A DNA stretch of 64,000 bases from SPDF01 sp963812085 (lineage in GTDB: Bacteria; Gemmatimonadota; Gemmatimonadetes; Gemmatimonadales; GWC2-71-9). The position numbers and the translations under genes were made by a program. The stretch is from NCBI GenBank assembly GCA_963812085.1, contig CAWETL010000004.1, positions 124,001 through 188,000 on the forward strand. The letters are read 5' to 3'. This document shows positions 1 through 10,966 of this stretch, one piece after another. The notes beneath the pieces were generated by a model. That model was not told where the DNA came from. It worked only from the letters and a program-made list of their open reading frames with translations, and searched no databases. Within the stretch, counting starts at the first letter, position 1. The number at the start of each line of letters is the position of its first letter.

Positions 1-764
1 ACGGCGTGAAGGGCTACATGGACGGCTCCCTCGGCTCGACCACGGCGCTCTTCTTCGATCCCTACCTCGACGCCCCGAAGACGCGCGGGCTCCTCACCAC
101 GCCGCTCGACTCGATCCGCCGCTGGGTCCAGTCGTCCGACTCCGCCGGCCTCCAGGTCGCGGTCCACGCCATCGGCGACCGGGCCAACGCGTTGATCCTC
201 GACGTGTACGACTCGGTGGCGCTCGTCAACGGCGCCCGGGACCGCCGCTTCCGGATCGAGCACGCGCAGCATCTCCGGCCGGCTGACATCACGCGCATCG
301 CGCGCACCAACGTCATTCCGTCGATGCAGCCCTACCACGCGATCGACGACGGACGGTGGGCGGCCAAGCGGATCGACAGCACCCGGCTGGCCACGACCTA
401 CGCCTTCCGCGACCTGATCGACCAGGGGGCGCACCTCGGCTTCGGCTCCGACTGGACCGTCGCCCCGATCGACCCGCTGCTCGGCATCTACGCAGCCGTG
501 ACGCGCCGGACGCTCGACGGCAAGAACCCCGAGGGATGGTTCCCGGCCCAGAAGATCACGGTGGCGGAGGCGCTCAGGGCCTACACCACCGAAAACGCGT
601 ACGGGGTCTTCGCCGAGGGGCGCCGCGGCGTGCTCAAGCCCGGGGCGCGCGCCGACCTCGTGCTGCTCGACCGGGACCTCACCCTGATCCCGCCGACCGA
701 CATCCCGAACACGCGGGTCTTGGTGACTGTGGCCGGTGGCCGGGTGGTGTACCGGGCGCCGTGA
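1..764 (+). CDS. Amidohydrolase (YtcJ-like), C-terminal part, cut by window edge
   Basis: The frame is open from the first bases and ends at TGA 762-764, so the start and the N-terminal metal-binding part lie outside the window. The visible 250 or so residues begin with a KGYMDGSLGS motif typical of the amidohydrolase-3/YtcJ family. Metal and active-site residues that can be seen are HAIGDRA, the IEHAQH histidine pair and the GSDW aspartate. The C-terminus has the usual beta-sandwich closing (PGARADLVLLDRDL). Members hydrolyse amide or ester bonds with one or two bound metals, and the substrate cannot be told from sequence. No start or signal peptide can be assessed. Confidence 0.85.
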   Translation, partial: GVKGYMDGSLGSTTALFFDPYLDAPKTRGLLTTPLDSIRRWVQSSDSAGLQVAVHAIGDRANALILDVYDSVALVNGARDRRFRIEHAQHLRPADITRIARTNVIPSMQPYHAIDDGRWAAKRIDSTRLATTYAFRDLIDQGAHLGFGSDWTVAPIDPLLGIYAAVTRRTLDGKNPEGWFPAQKITVAEALRAYTTENAYGVFAEGRRGVLKPGARADLVLLDRDLTLIPPTDIPNTRVLVTVAGGRVVYRAP

Positions 765-775
765 TGGCCAGGGCT

Positions 776-796
776 CCCCGGAGGGGTTTCCGGGGG
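776..796 (+). terminator. Hairpin after amidohydrolase
   Basis: CCCCGGA at 776-782 pairs with TCCGGGG at 789-795, eleven bases after the amidohydrolase stop. The following bases are CCTTCACCCC rather than a clean T-run, so it is only a candidate terminator. Confidence 0.35.
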
Positions 797-923
797 CCTT
801 CACCCCTTCTTCATCCGAGGCTTGAAAGACCGGGTCCGCGGCTTTCTCCGGCGGTCGCGCCGGGCTATGTTGTAGGGTCGATTTCCAGCGGCCGTTCCCG
901 TTCCCGCCGAGGGTGACACCCCC

Positions 924-3056
<2,133 letters not shown>

Positions 3057-3069
3057 AAATGGAGAGCCT

Positions 3070-3948
3070 ATGATTCGCGTCTTGTGAGGTCTGACTCGTG
3101 GGTCGGCGTTGGCCGCGCTGGCGCTCGCGGCCCCCAGGGTGCTGGCCGCCCAGGACTCCACCACCTACAAGAACCACCTCTACGACAAGCTCCAGGCGTC
3201 GCTCGACTTCACCACCGTCCTGAACAACTCGGAGGCCCGGGTGGACGGCAGCGCCGGCGAGGGCACCGACCCTCAATTTCAAGGACATGCTCGGCATCTC
3301 GGGCAGCTCGGTGCAACCGGCCCTCGCTCTCGCCTGGAAGCCGGGGCGGCACACGGAGCTTGATCTTGGCTATCAGTGGATCAACCAGAGCGGAACGCGC
3401 AGCTTCTCGGACACGTTGGTCATCGGCGACAACACCGTGTCCGGACAGATTGACGCCAACACCAAGATCGGTTCGAACAACGCCAATCTCGCGTTCAAGT
3501 ACTCGATCTGGGCTGCTGAAAAGCACAACATCGGGCTCGAGCTCGGGCTGGGAGCCATCTTCTTCGACCTCCAATTCGATGCGACGGCCACGGCTGTGTC
3601 GGACCGGACTGCGGCAGCGGCGGAGTCAGCTACCATAACTCGGTGACTGCCCCGACGGGCGCGATCGGCGCCTTCGGCCAGTGGCGCCTGGGCAATCACT
3701 GGTACGTAGGGGGGGATGCCCGGGGTATCGGAGGGAGGGTGGACCGGTACGATGTCTCGATCTTCCAGGCGGATGCGTACGCCCGGTACTTCTTCTCGGA
3801 CCGTTGGGGTGCGGGGGCGGGCTGGTACTTCAACGACGTGACGGTGAATGTTGCCCCCAAGGGGGGAAGCTCCGCGACCAGCGATCTGGCCGGCAAGGTC
3901 TCGTTCAACTACACCAGCCTCCGGCTGGGGGTCATCGCTTCGTTCTAG
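3070..3948 (+). pseudogene. Broken tandem copy of exported barrel-like protein
   Basis: Aligned by eye with the intact neighbour at 4118-4999, this copy has three lesions. There is an in-frame TGA at 3085-3087 (codon 6), a frameshift near 3255-3270 where the GILGTTLDF equivalent is lost, and a second frameshift near 3590-3600 before a GPDCGSGGV stretch that matches the neighbour. Each fragment keeps clear similarity (NHLYD, KPGRHTELD, GAFGQWRLGN, YFFSDRWG, SLRLGV). The first fragment starts with a signal-peptide-like segment. It is probably a decayed gene duplicate. Clustered sequencing errors are possible, but three independent lesions in one gene make true decay more likely. Confidence 0.75.
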
Positions 3949-4117
3949 CTGGCCTGACGAGTTGATCGCCTCCTCGATGCTCCCGCCGCGGCTGGCCTCT
4001 CTGGCTGACCGCGGCGGCGTGGCGTAACGGCGTGACCTGAAGAGGGGGCCTTTCGCGCTGGGGATGCCGGCACGAGGCAATCGTGTCGATCACCGCTTAC
4101 TGCGAGTCGGAGCGCCT

Positions 4118-4999
4118 ATGACCCGCTGTCTCGCCAGGATGGTCCCGTGGGCGGCGTTGGCCCTGCTGGCACTCGCCGCCCCCCTGGCCCTGGAGGCCCA
4201 GGACTCCATCTCCTACAAGAACCACCTCTACGACACCTTCCAGGCCAGCGTCAACTTCACCACCGTGGTCAACCGCTCGAAGGCCCGGGTCGACGGCAGC
4301 TCGGGAATCCTCGGTACCACCCTCGATTTCCGCGACATTCTTGGCCTTTCAGGCACGACTTTCCAGCCGGCGCTGAGTGTCCGATGGAAGCCGGGGCGTC
4401 ACACGGAACTCGATGCGGGAGTCCAGTTCATCAACCAGAGCGGGCAGCGTGACTTCATGGACACGCTCCGTGTCGGTGACGACACGGTGTCGGGCGCCAT
4501 CAGCGCTACCACCAAGGCCGGGTCGAGCAACGCCATCCTCGCCTTCAAGTACACGCTCTGGGCGGCCGAGCGACATGCGCTCGGGCTGGAAATCGGGCTC
4601 GGCGCGGCATTCTTCAGTCTGAAGATGGACGCCACGGGCACCGCCTGCGACGGCCCCAACTGCGCCGGTGGAACGCTGAACGTGGACAAGAGCCTCACCG
4701 GACCGGTCGGCGGGATCGGGGCGTTCGGGCAGTGGCGCCTCGGCAATCGTTGGTATCTCGGCGTGGACGCCCGCGGCATCGGCGCCAAGGTGGACCGATA
4801 TGATTTTTCGGTGTTCCAGGGTGACGTGGCGGCGGAGTACTTCCTGTCCGATCGGTGGGGTCTCACGGGGGGCTGGTACTACAACAACGTGACCGTGAAG
4901 GTAGAGCCCAAGTCCGGCGGCTCCGTCGCGAATGACCTGGTCGGTGAAGTTGTGTACAGCTATTCGAGCCTTCGCCTGGGCCTCCTCGGAGTCTTCTAG
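4118..4999 (+). CDS. Exported barrel-like hypothetical protein
   Basis: The protein has 293 residues from ATG 4118. An N-terminal hydrophobic stretch (WAALALLALAAPLALEAQ) reads as a Sec signal peptide with cleavage after EAQ. The rest alternates polar and aromatic residues (WKPGRHTELD, FGQWRLGNRW, YFLSDRWG, YNNVTVKV) and ends in SLRLGLLGVF. That closing phenylalanine on a last strand is typical of outer-membrane beta-barrels. I do not recognise a named family. It is the intact partner of the broken copy just upstream (3070-3948). It converges on the kinase gene with only 3 bases between stops. Confidence 0.7.
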   Translation: MTRCLARMVPWAALALLALAAPLALEAQDSISYKNHLYDTFQASVNFTTVVNRSKARVDGSSGILGTTLDFRDILGLSGTTFQPALSVRWKPGRHTELDAGVQFINQSGQRDFMDTLRVGDDTVSGAISATTKAGSSNAILAFKYTLWAAERHALGLEIGLGAAFFSLKMDATGTACDGPNCAGGTLNVDKSLTGPVGGIGAFGQWRLGNRWYLGVDARGIGAKVDRYDFSVFQGDVAAEYFLSDRWGLTGGWYYNNVTVKVEPKSGGSVANDLVGEVVYSYSSLRLGLLGVF

Positions 5000-5002
5000 C
5001 TC

Positions 5003-6901
5003 TCAGGAGTCCATCGCCTCCTTGATCTCGCTGGCGGCGGCGATGGCGCCGTCCACGTCGCGCGAGAGGGCGCGGGCCTGCTGGGTGGCGTTGGTCAGGT
5101 CGCCCAGCACGGCTCCCACCCCAGCGGACTTGAGCCGCAGCAGGTCGAAACGCACGTTCTGCATGGCCAGGATGCAGGACTCGAGGTTGGCCGCCACCTG
5201 GTCCCGCCGGCTCTTCAGTTCCGCCATCTGGTTCTTTTTCCGCTCGAGGAGCCCGATCCGCCGGGCCCGCTCCTCGTCGTCCGGCTCCTTCATGATGGCC
5301 GCGATCCGCTCTTCCACCCGGCCGAATTCTCCCGTCTCCATGTTCGAGTCCATGGCGTGCAACGTCCTGCCGAGGTCGGTCGCACGCGAAAAGAGCGCGT
5401 CCGCGGTCTGCACCACTTCGGGAAGGAGCTTCTTCTCCGCCGCCGGCAGCCGCTCCATGAGGCCGAGGATGGCGGCGCGGTCGCGATAGAGCTGCTGGAT
5501 CTGCGGCAGCCCCAGGCCGTAGTCCGCTGCCGTCGGGGCGGGGAGCAGGCGAGGGAGCTTGCTCCCGCTGGACGTGAGCTTGGTCTCGGCAGAGTCGTGC
5601 GCCGCCGGGCGGCTCAGGACGTCGCGCCAGCTGTACCCCGACTGCCAGAGCGTGGCATAGCTACGGAGCAGGGGAATTCCCATCCCGCCCAGCACGAAGA
5701 GGAACCAGGGGTTGCCGAGGCCGGTGGCCACGTTGATCAGGAAGCACCCGCCCGACACCGCGGCCCAGCGTGCAAAGATGTTCCGGGTCTGCTGCACGAT
5801 CGCCGGCTCGCCGGTGTCCACCGGCGGGCGGTCCTTTTCCTTCTTGTCGACGTCCCACTGCGGGTCGGAGCGGGGCCGGAGCGACCGGTCCGCGGAACGG
5901 ACCACCCCGCGCTCGGGTGGCCGGGCCGGGCGGGTCCCGGCCAGGGGCCGGAGGGGCCGCTCGGCGGTGGCCGGCCGCGGCGAGGGTCCGCCCGCCGTTC
6001 GCGCCGAGCGCCAGGCGGTCCCGGTGGGCCGGTAGCCGGTGACGGTGCGGGTTTCGAGGGCGCGCCGGAGGGAATCGGCAGTCGGCCACCGGTTTTCCGG
6101 GTCCTTCTCGAGGCAGCGGCTGATGGCCAGCGCCAGGTCCTCGGGAATGTCGGGCCGCTTGAGGGTGACCAGCGGGGCCGGTTCCGTGATCTGCTTCATC
6201 AGGATGCCGGCCACCGTCGGTGCCTGGAACGGCAACTCCCCCGTCACCATCTGGTAAGCCACGATGCCTAGGCTGTACACATCGGAGCGCCCGTCGATTT
6301 CGCGCTCCCCGGCCGCCTGTTCCGGGCTCATGTAGGCCGGCGTGCCGATGGCCACGCCGGCGCCGGTGAGGGTGGCGCCGGAGCCGGCCGAGAGCGCCTT
6401 CGCGATCCCGAAGTCAGTGACCATGACCCGGCCGCGCGTGCCCTCGAGCAGGATGTTGTCGGGCTTGATGTCGCGGTGAACCACGGAGAAGGCGTGGGCG
6501 GCGCTCAGGGCGTCTGCCGTCTCCTTCATGATGCGTCGGACCTCTTCGGCGGGCAGCTGGCCACGGCGCTTGATCCGCGCCCCGAGCGATTCGCCGTCCA
6601 CCAGGCCCATGACGAAATACACGAGCCCGCCGCCCTCGCTGACGCCGTGAATCGGGACGATATTCGGGTGGGACAGCCGCGCCGCCGTCTGCGCCTCGCG
6701 CATGAAGCGTTGCCGGATTTCTCCCTGGAAGGCGAGTTCGGGCGGCAGGACCTTGATCGCCACCCGACGCTGCAACCGCTCGTCGCGAGCCCGATAGACG
6801 ACCCCCATCCCTCCGCGTCCGATCTCGCCCTCGATCGTGTACGCGTCGCCCAGCGCCTGGCCGAGACGGGAGGCAAGGGGCATGTCGAGAGGATCGCTCA
6901 T
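5003..6901 (-). CDS. Membrane Ser/Thr protein kinase, PknB type
   Basis: The product has 632 residues. The kinase domain fills about residues 20-290: glycine loop GRGGMGVVY, lysine in VAIKVL, catalytic HRDIKPDN, DFGIAK, and GTPAYMSPEQ in the activation segment. All key residues are present, so it should be active. A low-complexity Pro/Arg linker follows, then two close hydrophobic segments at about residues 378-413 separated by the GLGNP turn. The C-terminal 180 residues are charged and helical and likely coiled coil (ELKSRRDQVAANLESC). The frame is open 66 codons further upstream, but the ATG at 6901 starts a normal Hanks-kinase N-terminus. Substrates are unknown. Confidence 0.9.
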   Translation of the reverse strand: MSDPLDMPLASRLGQALGDAYTIEGEIGRGGMGVVYRARDERLQRRVAIKVLPPELAFQGEIRQRFMREAQTAARLSHPNIVPIHGVSEGGGLVYFVMGLVDGESLGARIKRRGQLPAEEVRRIMKETADALSAAHAFSVVHRDIKPDNILLEGTRGRVMVTDFGIAKALSAGSGATLTGAGVAIGTPAYMSPEQAAGEREIDGRSDVYSLGIVAYQMVTGELPFQAPTVAGILMKQITEPAPLVTLKRPDIPEDLALAISRCLEKDPENRWPTADSLRRALETRTVTGYRPTGTAWRSARTAGGPSPRPATAERPLRPLAGTRPARPPERGVVRSADRSLRPRSDPQWDVDKKEKDRPPVDTGEPAIVQQTRNIFARWAAVSGGCFLINVATGLGNPWFLFVLGGMGIPLLRSYATLWQSGYSWRDVLSRPAAHDSAETKLTSSGSKLPRLLPAPTAADYGLGLPQIQQLYRDRAAILGLMERLPAAEKKLLPEVVQTADALFSRATDLGRTLHAMDSNMETGEFGRVEERIAAIMKEPDDEERARRIGLLERKKNQMAELKSRRDQVAANLESCILAMQNVRFDLLRLKSAGVGAVLGDLTNATQQARALSRDVDGAIAAASEIKEAMDS

Positions 6902-7221
6902 CGGGGCTCGGGTCCTCGGGCGTTGCAGGCAAAGTGGGGATTCATCAGGAACACACCAATCTGTCGCCCCCCGCTCGATAGGGCAACACGCTGCCGGAAT
7001 TCCCACGACCGGCGGCCAGGACAGAGGCTCCCTGTCGGAATGGCAGAGGGTCGGTGCCCTCGGAGGTTTCGCGTTCCGTATTGCATCCGATGGGCCCATA
7101 CGGAGGCAAGAGGCAAAGAGATTCTGTCGGTTCCGGGTGGCATAGGGGGTGCACTTGAGCTACCAACTGCGATACTACCCTGCCATTTTCGCCCTCGAAA
7201 GAGGGCCTGAGGATATTCGAA
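6902..7221. other. Divergent intergenic region, kinase / lon
   Basis: These 320 bases separate two divergent starts and must hold both promoters. The only clear structure is a GCCCTC-GAAA-GAGGGC tetraloop hairpin at 7191-7206, directly before the lon ribosome site (TGAGGA at 7208). I see no CIRCE-like inverted repeat and no convincing small gene. Confidence 0.6.
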
Positions 7222-9733
7222 ATGACTGAACGCCTGACGATCCCCGTTCTCCCCCTCCGCGATGTCGTGCTCTTCCCCGGCGTCACGGCTCCCATCGGCG
7301 CCGGTCGGCCCGGGACGCTTCGCGCCATCGAGGCGGCGCTGGCCACTCCTGAAAAACTGGTATTCGCCGTTTCCCAGCGGGAAAACGTCGAACAAGTCAG
7401 CCCGGACAACCTCTACACCATCGGTACCATCGCCAAGATCGGGCAGTTGCAGCGCGGCCTGGCCGGCATGCAGCTTCTCCTGCACGGCGAGCGGCGCGGC
7501 ATCGCCATGCACGTCATCGACAAGGACGGCTACCTCCAGGCCGTGGTCCGCGACGCCGAGGAACTGGCGCCGATCAGCCTCGAGGATCCCGCGTTCGTGG
7601 CGCTCCACCGCGAGGCCCGCACGCGCGCCGCCGAGCTGGGCCAGAAGTCGGGGCTGCCGGAGGAGGTCATTCAGCAGGTGCTCGCCGGCGTGAACGACGC
7701 CGGACGGTTCGCCGACCTCGTGGCGGGCTACCTCGACATCACCCCGGTGCAGCGCCAGACGCTCCTCGAGACGTTGTCGGTCGAGGACCGGCTCCGGCGT
7801 GTCCTCGTGCACATCCAGCGCCAGATCGGCCTCGTGGACGCGCAGGAGGACATCAAGTCCCAGGTCCAGGAGGAGCTCGGCGAGCGTCAGCGCGAGATGT
7901 TCCTTCGCGAGCAGCTGAAGACGATCCGCCGGGAACTGGGCGAGGACGACGAGTCCGACGATCTCGAGGAACTGCGGACCAAGCTCGCCGCGCTCGACCT
8001 GCCGGCCGACGCGCGCCGCGAGGTGGACCGCGAACTCGGCCGACTCGGCCGGATCGCGCGGGAGTCGATGGAGTCCCAGGTCATCCGCACCTACCTCGAG
8101 ACCATTCTCGAGTTGCCCTGGAGCGCCCGCAGCGAGGAGCACCTCGACCTCGCGGAAGCCCAGCGCATCCTCGACGAGGATCACTACGCGCTCGGCGACG
8201 TGAAGGACCGGGTGCTGGAATTCCTGGCGGTCCGGCAGCTCCGCGGAGCGGAGCGGCGGGAAAGCGGGGGAGCGGGGAAGCCGGAGGAGGCGCCGATAGG
8301 CCCCCCATGCCGCGGAAACGGCGGGGTCACCTCCCCGCGTCCCCGCTTCGCCGCCTCGCGGCGAAGCCGCGACCAAGGGTCCCATCCTGCTCTTCGTCGG
8401 CCCCCCGGGCGTCGGCAAGACGTCGGTGGCCAAGTCGATCGCCCGCGCGATGGGGCGGAAGTACGTCCGGATTTCCCTCGGCGGCGCGCGCGACGAGGCG
8501 GATATCCGCGGCCATCGGCGCACCTACGTCGGCGCGATGCCGGGCCGGATCCTCAACGGCATGCGGCAGGCCGGCACCCGCAACCCGGTGTTCCTCCTCG
8601 ACGAGGTGGACAAGCTCGGCGTGTCCTTCCAGGGCGACCCGGCGGCCGCGCTCCTCGAGGTGCTCGACCCGGCCCAGAACGATTCCTTCGTGGACCACTA
8701 CCTCGGGGTCCCGTTCGACCTGAGCGAAGTGCTCTTCATCGCGACGGCCAACGTGTCGCAGAACATCCCGGCGCCGCTGCTGGACCGGATGGAGACGGTC
8801 GAGTTCAGCGGGTACACCGAGCGCGAAAAGCTCGTCATCGCGCGGAACTTCCTGGTGCCGCGCCAGCTGGAGGAGAACGGCCTGGACGTGGAGCAGATCG
8901 AGATGACCGACGGGGCGGTCCAGGAGGTCATCACCAGCTACACGCGCGAGGCCGGCGTGCGGCAGCTCGAGCGGGAACTCGGCAAGCTGGCCCGCAAGGT
9001 GGCCCGGAAGATCGCGGCGCACGAGGTGGAGCGCCTGACGGTCGACCCGGCGGTCGTGGACGACCTGCTGGGCCGGCCCCGGGTCTTTCCGGAAACGGCC
9101 GCGCGGGAGGACCAGGTCGGCGTGGCCACCGGGATGTACTACTCCCCGACCGGCGGTGACATCATGTTCGTCGAGGCCTCGACCATGCGGGGCAAGGGAG
9201 AACTGGTCCTCACCGGCCAACTCGGTGATGTGATGAAGGAATCGGCACGGGCGGCATGGACCTACGCGCGCTCGCACGCCGCCGGGCTGCACATCAAGGA
9301 GGACATGTTCGACCGGGACCTTCACATCCACGTGCCGGCGGGTGCCATCCCGAAGGACGGCCCTTCCGCGGGAATCACGATGGCCACGGCACTGGTCTCC
9401 GCCATGTCGGGGCGGCCGGTCCGCAACGACATCGCGATGACGGGCGAGATCACCCTGCGGGGGCATGTCCTCCCCATCGGCGGCGTGAAGGAAAAGGTGC
9501 TCGGCGCCGTCCGCGCCGGGATCACCCGGATCGTCCTGCCCCGGAAGAACGAACCCGACCTCGAGGACCTGCCGGAAGAGGTCCGCCAGAAGATCGAGGT
9601 CTTCCCCGTGGACAGCCTCGGCGAGGTGCTGGCGCTGACGCTGCGGGGCGCCTCGCTCCGCGAGGGACGCCTCCTCTTCGGCGACGAGAATCCCCGCGAC
9701 GTGGCCCCGCTGGTGGAGCGCTTCGCGCACTGA
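7222..9733 (+). CDS. lon: ATP-dependent protease Lon, reading frame broken mid-gene
   Basis: The N-terminal half (7222 to about 8246) holds the LAN substrate-binding domain (PVLPLRDVVLFPG) and the helical region through LGDVKDRVLEFLAVRQ. The second half, in another frame from about 8378, holds Walker A GPPGVGKT, LLDEVDK, and the protease domain with catalytic Ser in PKDGPSAG and Lys in GGVKEK. Between them about 130 bases replace the usual short linker and shift the frame. A TAG at 8297-8299 closes the second frame upstream, and the first frame runs on as nonsense to 9159. As assembled, no single protein is made. Lon normally degrades misfolded proteins as a hexamer. A real insertion mutation, a missed indel or a split gene are all possible. 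Confidence 0.88.
8247..8377. repeat. GC-rich palindromic insertion inside lon
   Basis: This interval sits exactly between the conserved helical linker and Walker A of Lon, where homologues have only a few residues. It contains GGGGGAGCGGGGAAG near its left end and CCTCCCCGCGTCCCCGC near its right end, which are roughly complementary, giving an imperfect inverted repeat. Similar CCCCGC-rich tracts occur in pabB, dnaE2 and several gaps of this window. Here its length is not a multiple of three. Confidence 0.6.
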
Positions 9734-9770
9734 TCCGGGCCGGGCCCCGCGCCGCGGGCCGTGCAGCACG

Positions 9771-9806
9771 ACGGCCCCGGGTGCATCACGCACCCGGGGC
9801 CGTTCG
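9771..9806. terminator. Strong bidirectional terminator hairpin
   Basis: ACGGCCCCGGGTGC (9771-9784) and GCACCCGGGGCCGT (9790-9803) form a perfect 14-base-pair stem around ATCAC. It lies 38 bases after the lon stop and before the converging HPt stop at 9835, so it can serve both sides. Confidence 0.75.
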
Positions 9807-9834
9807 CTTGCAGTCTCGATCGTTCTGGGCCCGA

Positions 9835-10155
9835 CTAGTCCGCGCCTCCGCGGGCAAAGGCCTCCGCGATCCGGCGGATGCCAGCTTCCATCTCCGCCAG
9901 GCGCTCGGCGGTCCAGTGCGGTTCGCTGCGCAGCAACTGCTCCATGGCCCTCGCGGCGATACTCACGTCTGGGAAGCCATAGGCTCCTCCCGACCCCGCC
10001 AGGCGATGGCAGAGCATTGCGAGCGCCGTCTCCGCGCTCTCCTCACCCTCGCTGAGCGCCCTGAATGCGGTTGCCAGCTCCATCACCCTGGTCGGGCCCT
10101 CGGCCTGGTACTCTCGGCGCAGCTCGCGCAGCGCGGCGGCCACCGGATCGCTCAC
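9835..10155 (-). CDS. HPt phosphotransfer-domain protein
   Basis: This small protein of 106 residues is essentially one histidine phosphotransfer helical bundle. The phosphorylatable histidine is His50 in LCHRLAGSGG, followed by the AYGF and helix C pattern of the family. Such proteins relay phosphate between a hybrid sensor kinase and a response regulator, and no partner kinase or receiver is in the window. It starts at GTG 10155, whose bases overlap the TGA of the upstream TrmB-like gene (GTGA). The two are therefore translationally coupled and probably act in one pathway. Confidence 0.8.
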   Translation of the reverse strand: MSDPVAAALRELRREYQAEGPTRVMELATAFRALSEGEESAETALAMLCHRLAGSGGAYGFPDVSIAARAMEQLLRSEPHWTAERLAEMEAGIRRIAEAFARGGAD

Positions 10156-10838
10156 GGCGCCGTGCCGAAATGGTCGAAGGCGAGCGCGGCTGCCGCCACG
10201 AAGGCCGGCGCCGTGCTCCAGTGGCCCCGGACCTCGGCGCCAGTTCGCGACGCCATGATGGCGCTCTTGTCGTCGATCACCGCCACCAGCGGCTGGCCCG
10301 GCCAGCGATGGCCGGGGTGCGCGGCGGTCACGGCGGCAAAGGGCAGTTCCACGGGGTCGAGCGCGCGGAGGGACAGCGCCACGCCGGCATTGGCCGCCTT
10401 GCGGAGCGCCGGGGTCAGCGGCGGGTAGGCGTCGGCCGGCGCGAGCAGCCGCACCGACACGGAGGCGCGGCCGATGTCGTGGGCGATCAACTGGAGCGAG
10501 CCACGGGCCGACTCGATCTCGACGAGGGTGGGCGACTCGGGGACGGAGATTTCCGCGAGATGGGTGCGCAGTTCTTCCAGCGCCTGCCCGTGCCGGCTGG
10601 TTATCTGGGCCACCAGCGCCGTCGGCGCCTCTGGGCGATAGCGCTTGGGGCGGGTCCCCTCCACCCGGGCTGCCCCCTTGGAAACCAAGCCCTCGAGCGC
10701 GCTGTAGGCGTTGGCCCGGGCCAGCCCCGCCGCCCGCGCGATCCCGTATCCGGTGCCCGGCCCCGTGGTGAGCAGCACCTGGTAGACGAGGCTCTCGGTG
10801 GGCGTAAATCCGAATGGCATCAGGTTCAGGGTGCGCAT
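10152..10838 (-). CDS. TrmB-family transcriptional regulator
   Basis: The protein has 228 residues. An N-terminal winged helix-turn-helix (about residues 10-75) matches the TrmB sugar-regulator fold: TPTESLVYQVLL, GYGIARAAGLARANAYSALEGL, then a wing with KRYRPEAP. A helical segment (QALEELRTHLAEI) follows, then a C-terminal PLD-like effector region with SVRLLAPADAYPP. TrmB proteins repress or activate sugar and central metabolism genes on ligand binding, but the ligand here is unknown. It is the first gene of a two-gene operon with the HPt protein. Confidence 0.8.
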   Translation of the reverse strand: MRTLNLMPFGFTPTESLVYQVLLTTGPGTGYGIARAAGLARANAYSALEGLVSKGAARVEGTRPKRYRPEAPTALVAQITSRHGQALEELRTHLAEISVPESPTLVEIESARGSLQLIAHDIGRASVSVRLLAPADAYPPLTPALRKAANAGVALSLRALDPVELPFAAVTAAHPGHRWPGQPLVAVIDDKSAIMASRTGAEVRGHWSTAPAFVAAAALAFDHFGTAP

Positions 10839-10966
10839 GCGAAGTAGTATGGGATGGGACTACGCTTATTGCAAGCGGGCTGTAGGCGGTTCCCCTCAAC
10901 GAAAACGGGCCCGCCTCAGCGCACCCGTTCACCCATGCCTCCCCGCGTCCCGGCTTCCCCGCCTTC

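Noticed and set aside
3085..3087. TGA at codon 6 of the broken copy as selenocysteine
   Set aside because: It falls in the signal-peptide start, lacks a redox partner, and the copy also has two frameshifts.
7191..7206. GCCCTC-GAAA-GAGGGC hairpin as a heat-shock thermosensor of lon
   Set aside because: It does not cover the ribosome site or the ATG, and one short tetraloop hairpin is too common to assign a role.
8327..9793. 488-residue minus-strand open frame under lon
   Set aside because: Antisense to conserved Lon catalytic domain; the translation is His/Val/Arg-rich noise.
10839..10966. CGGGCCCG followed by T-rich stretch as terminator of the toroid-like gene
   Set aside because: No loop and only a short stem; not distinguishable from GC background.
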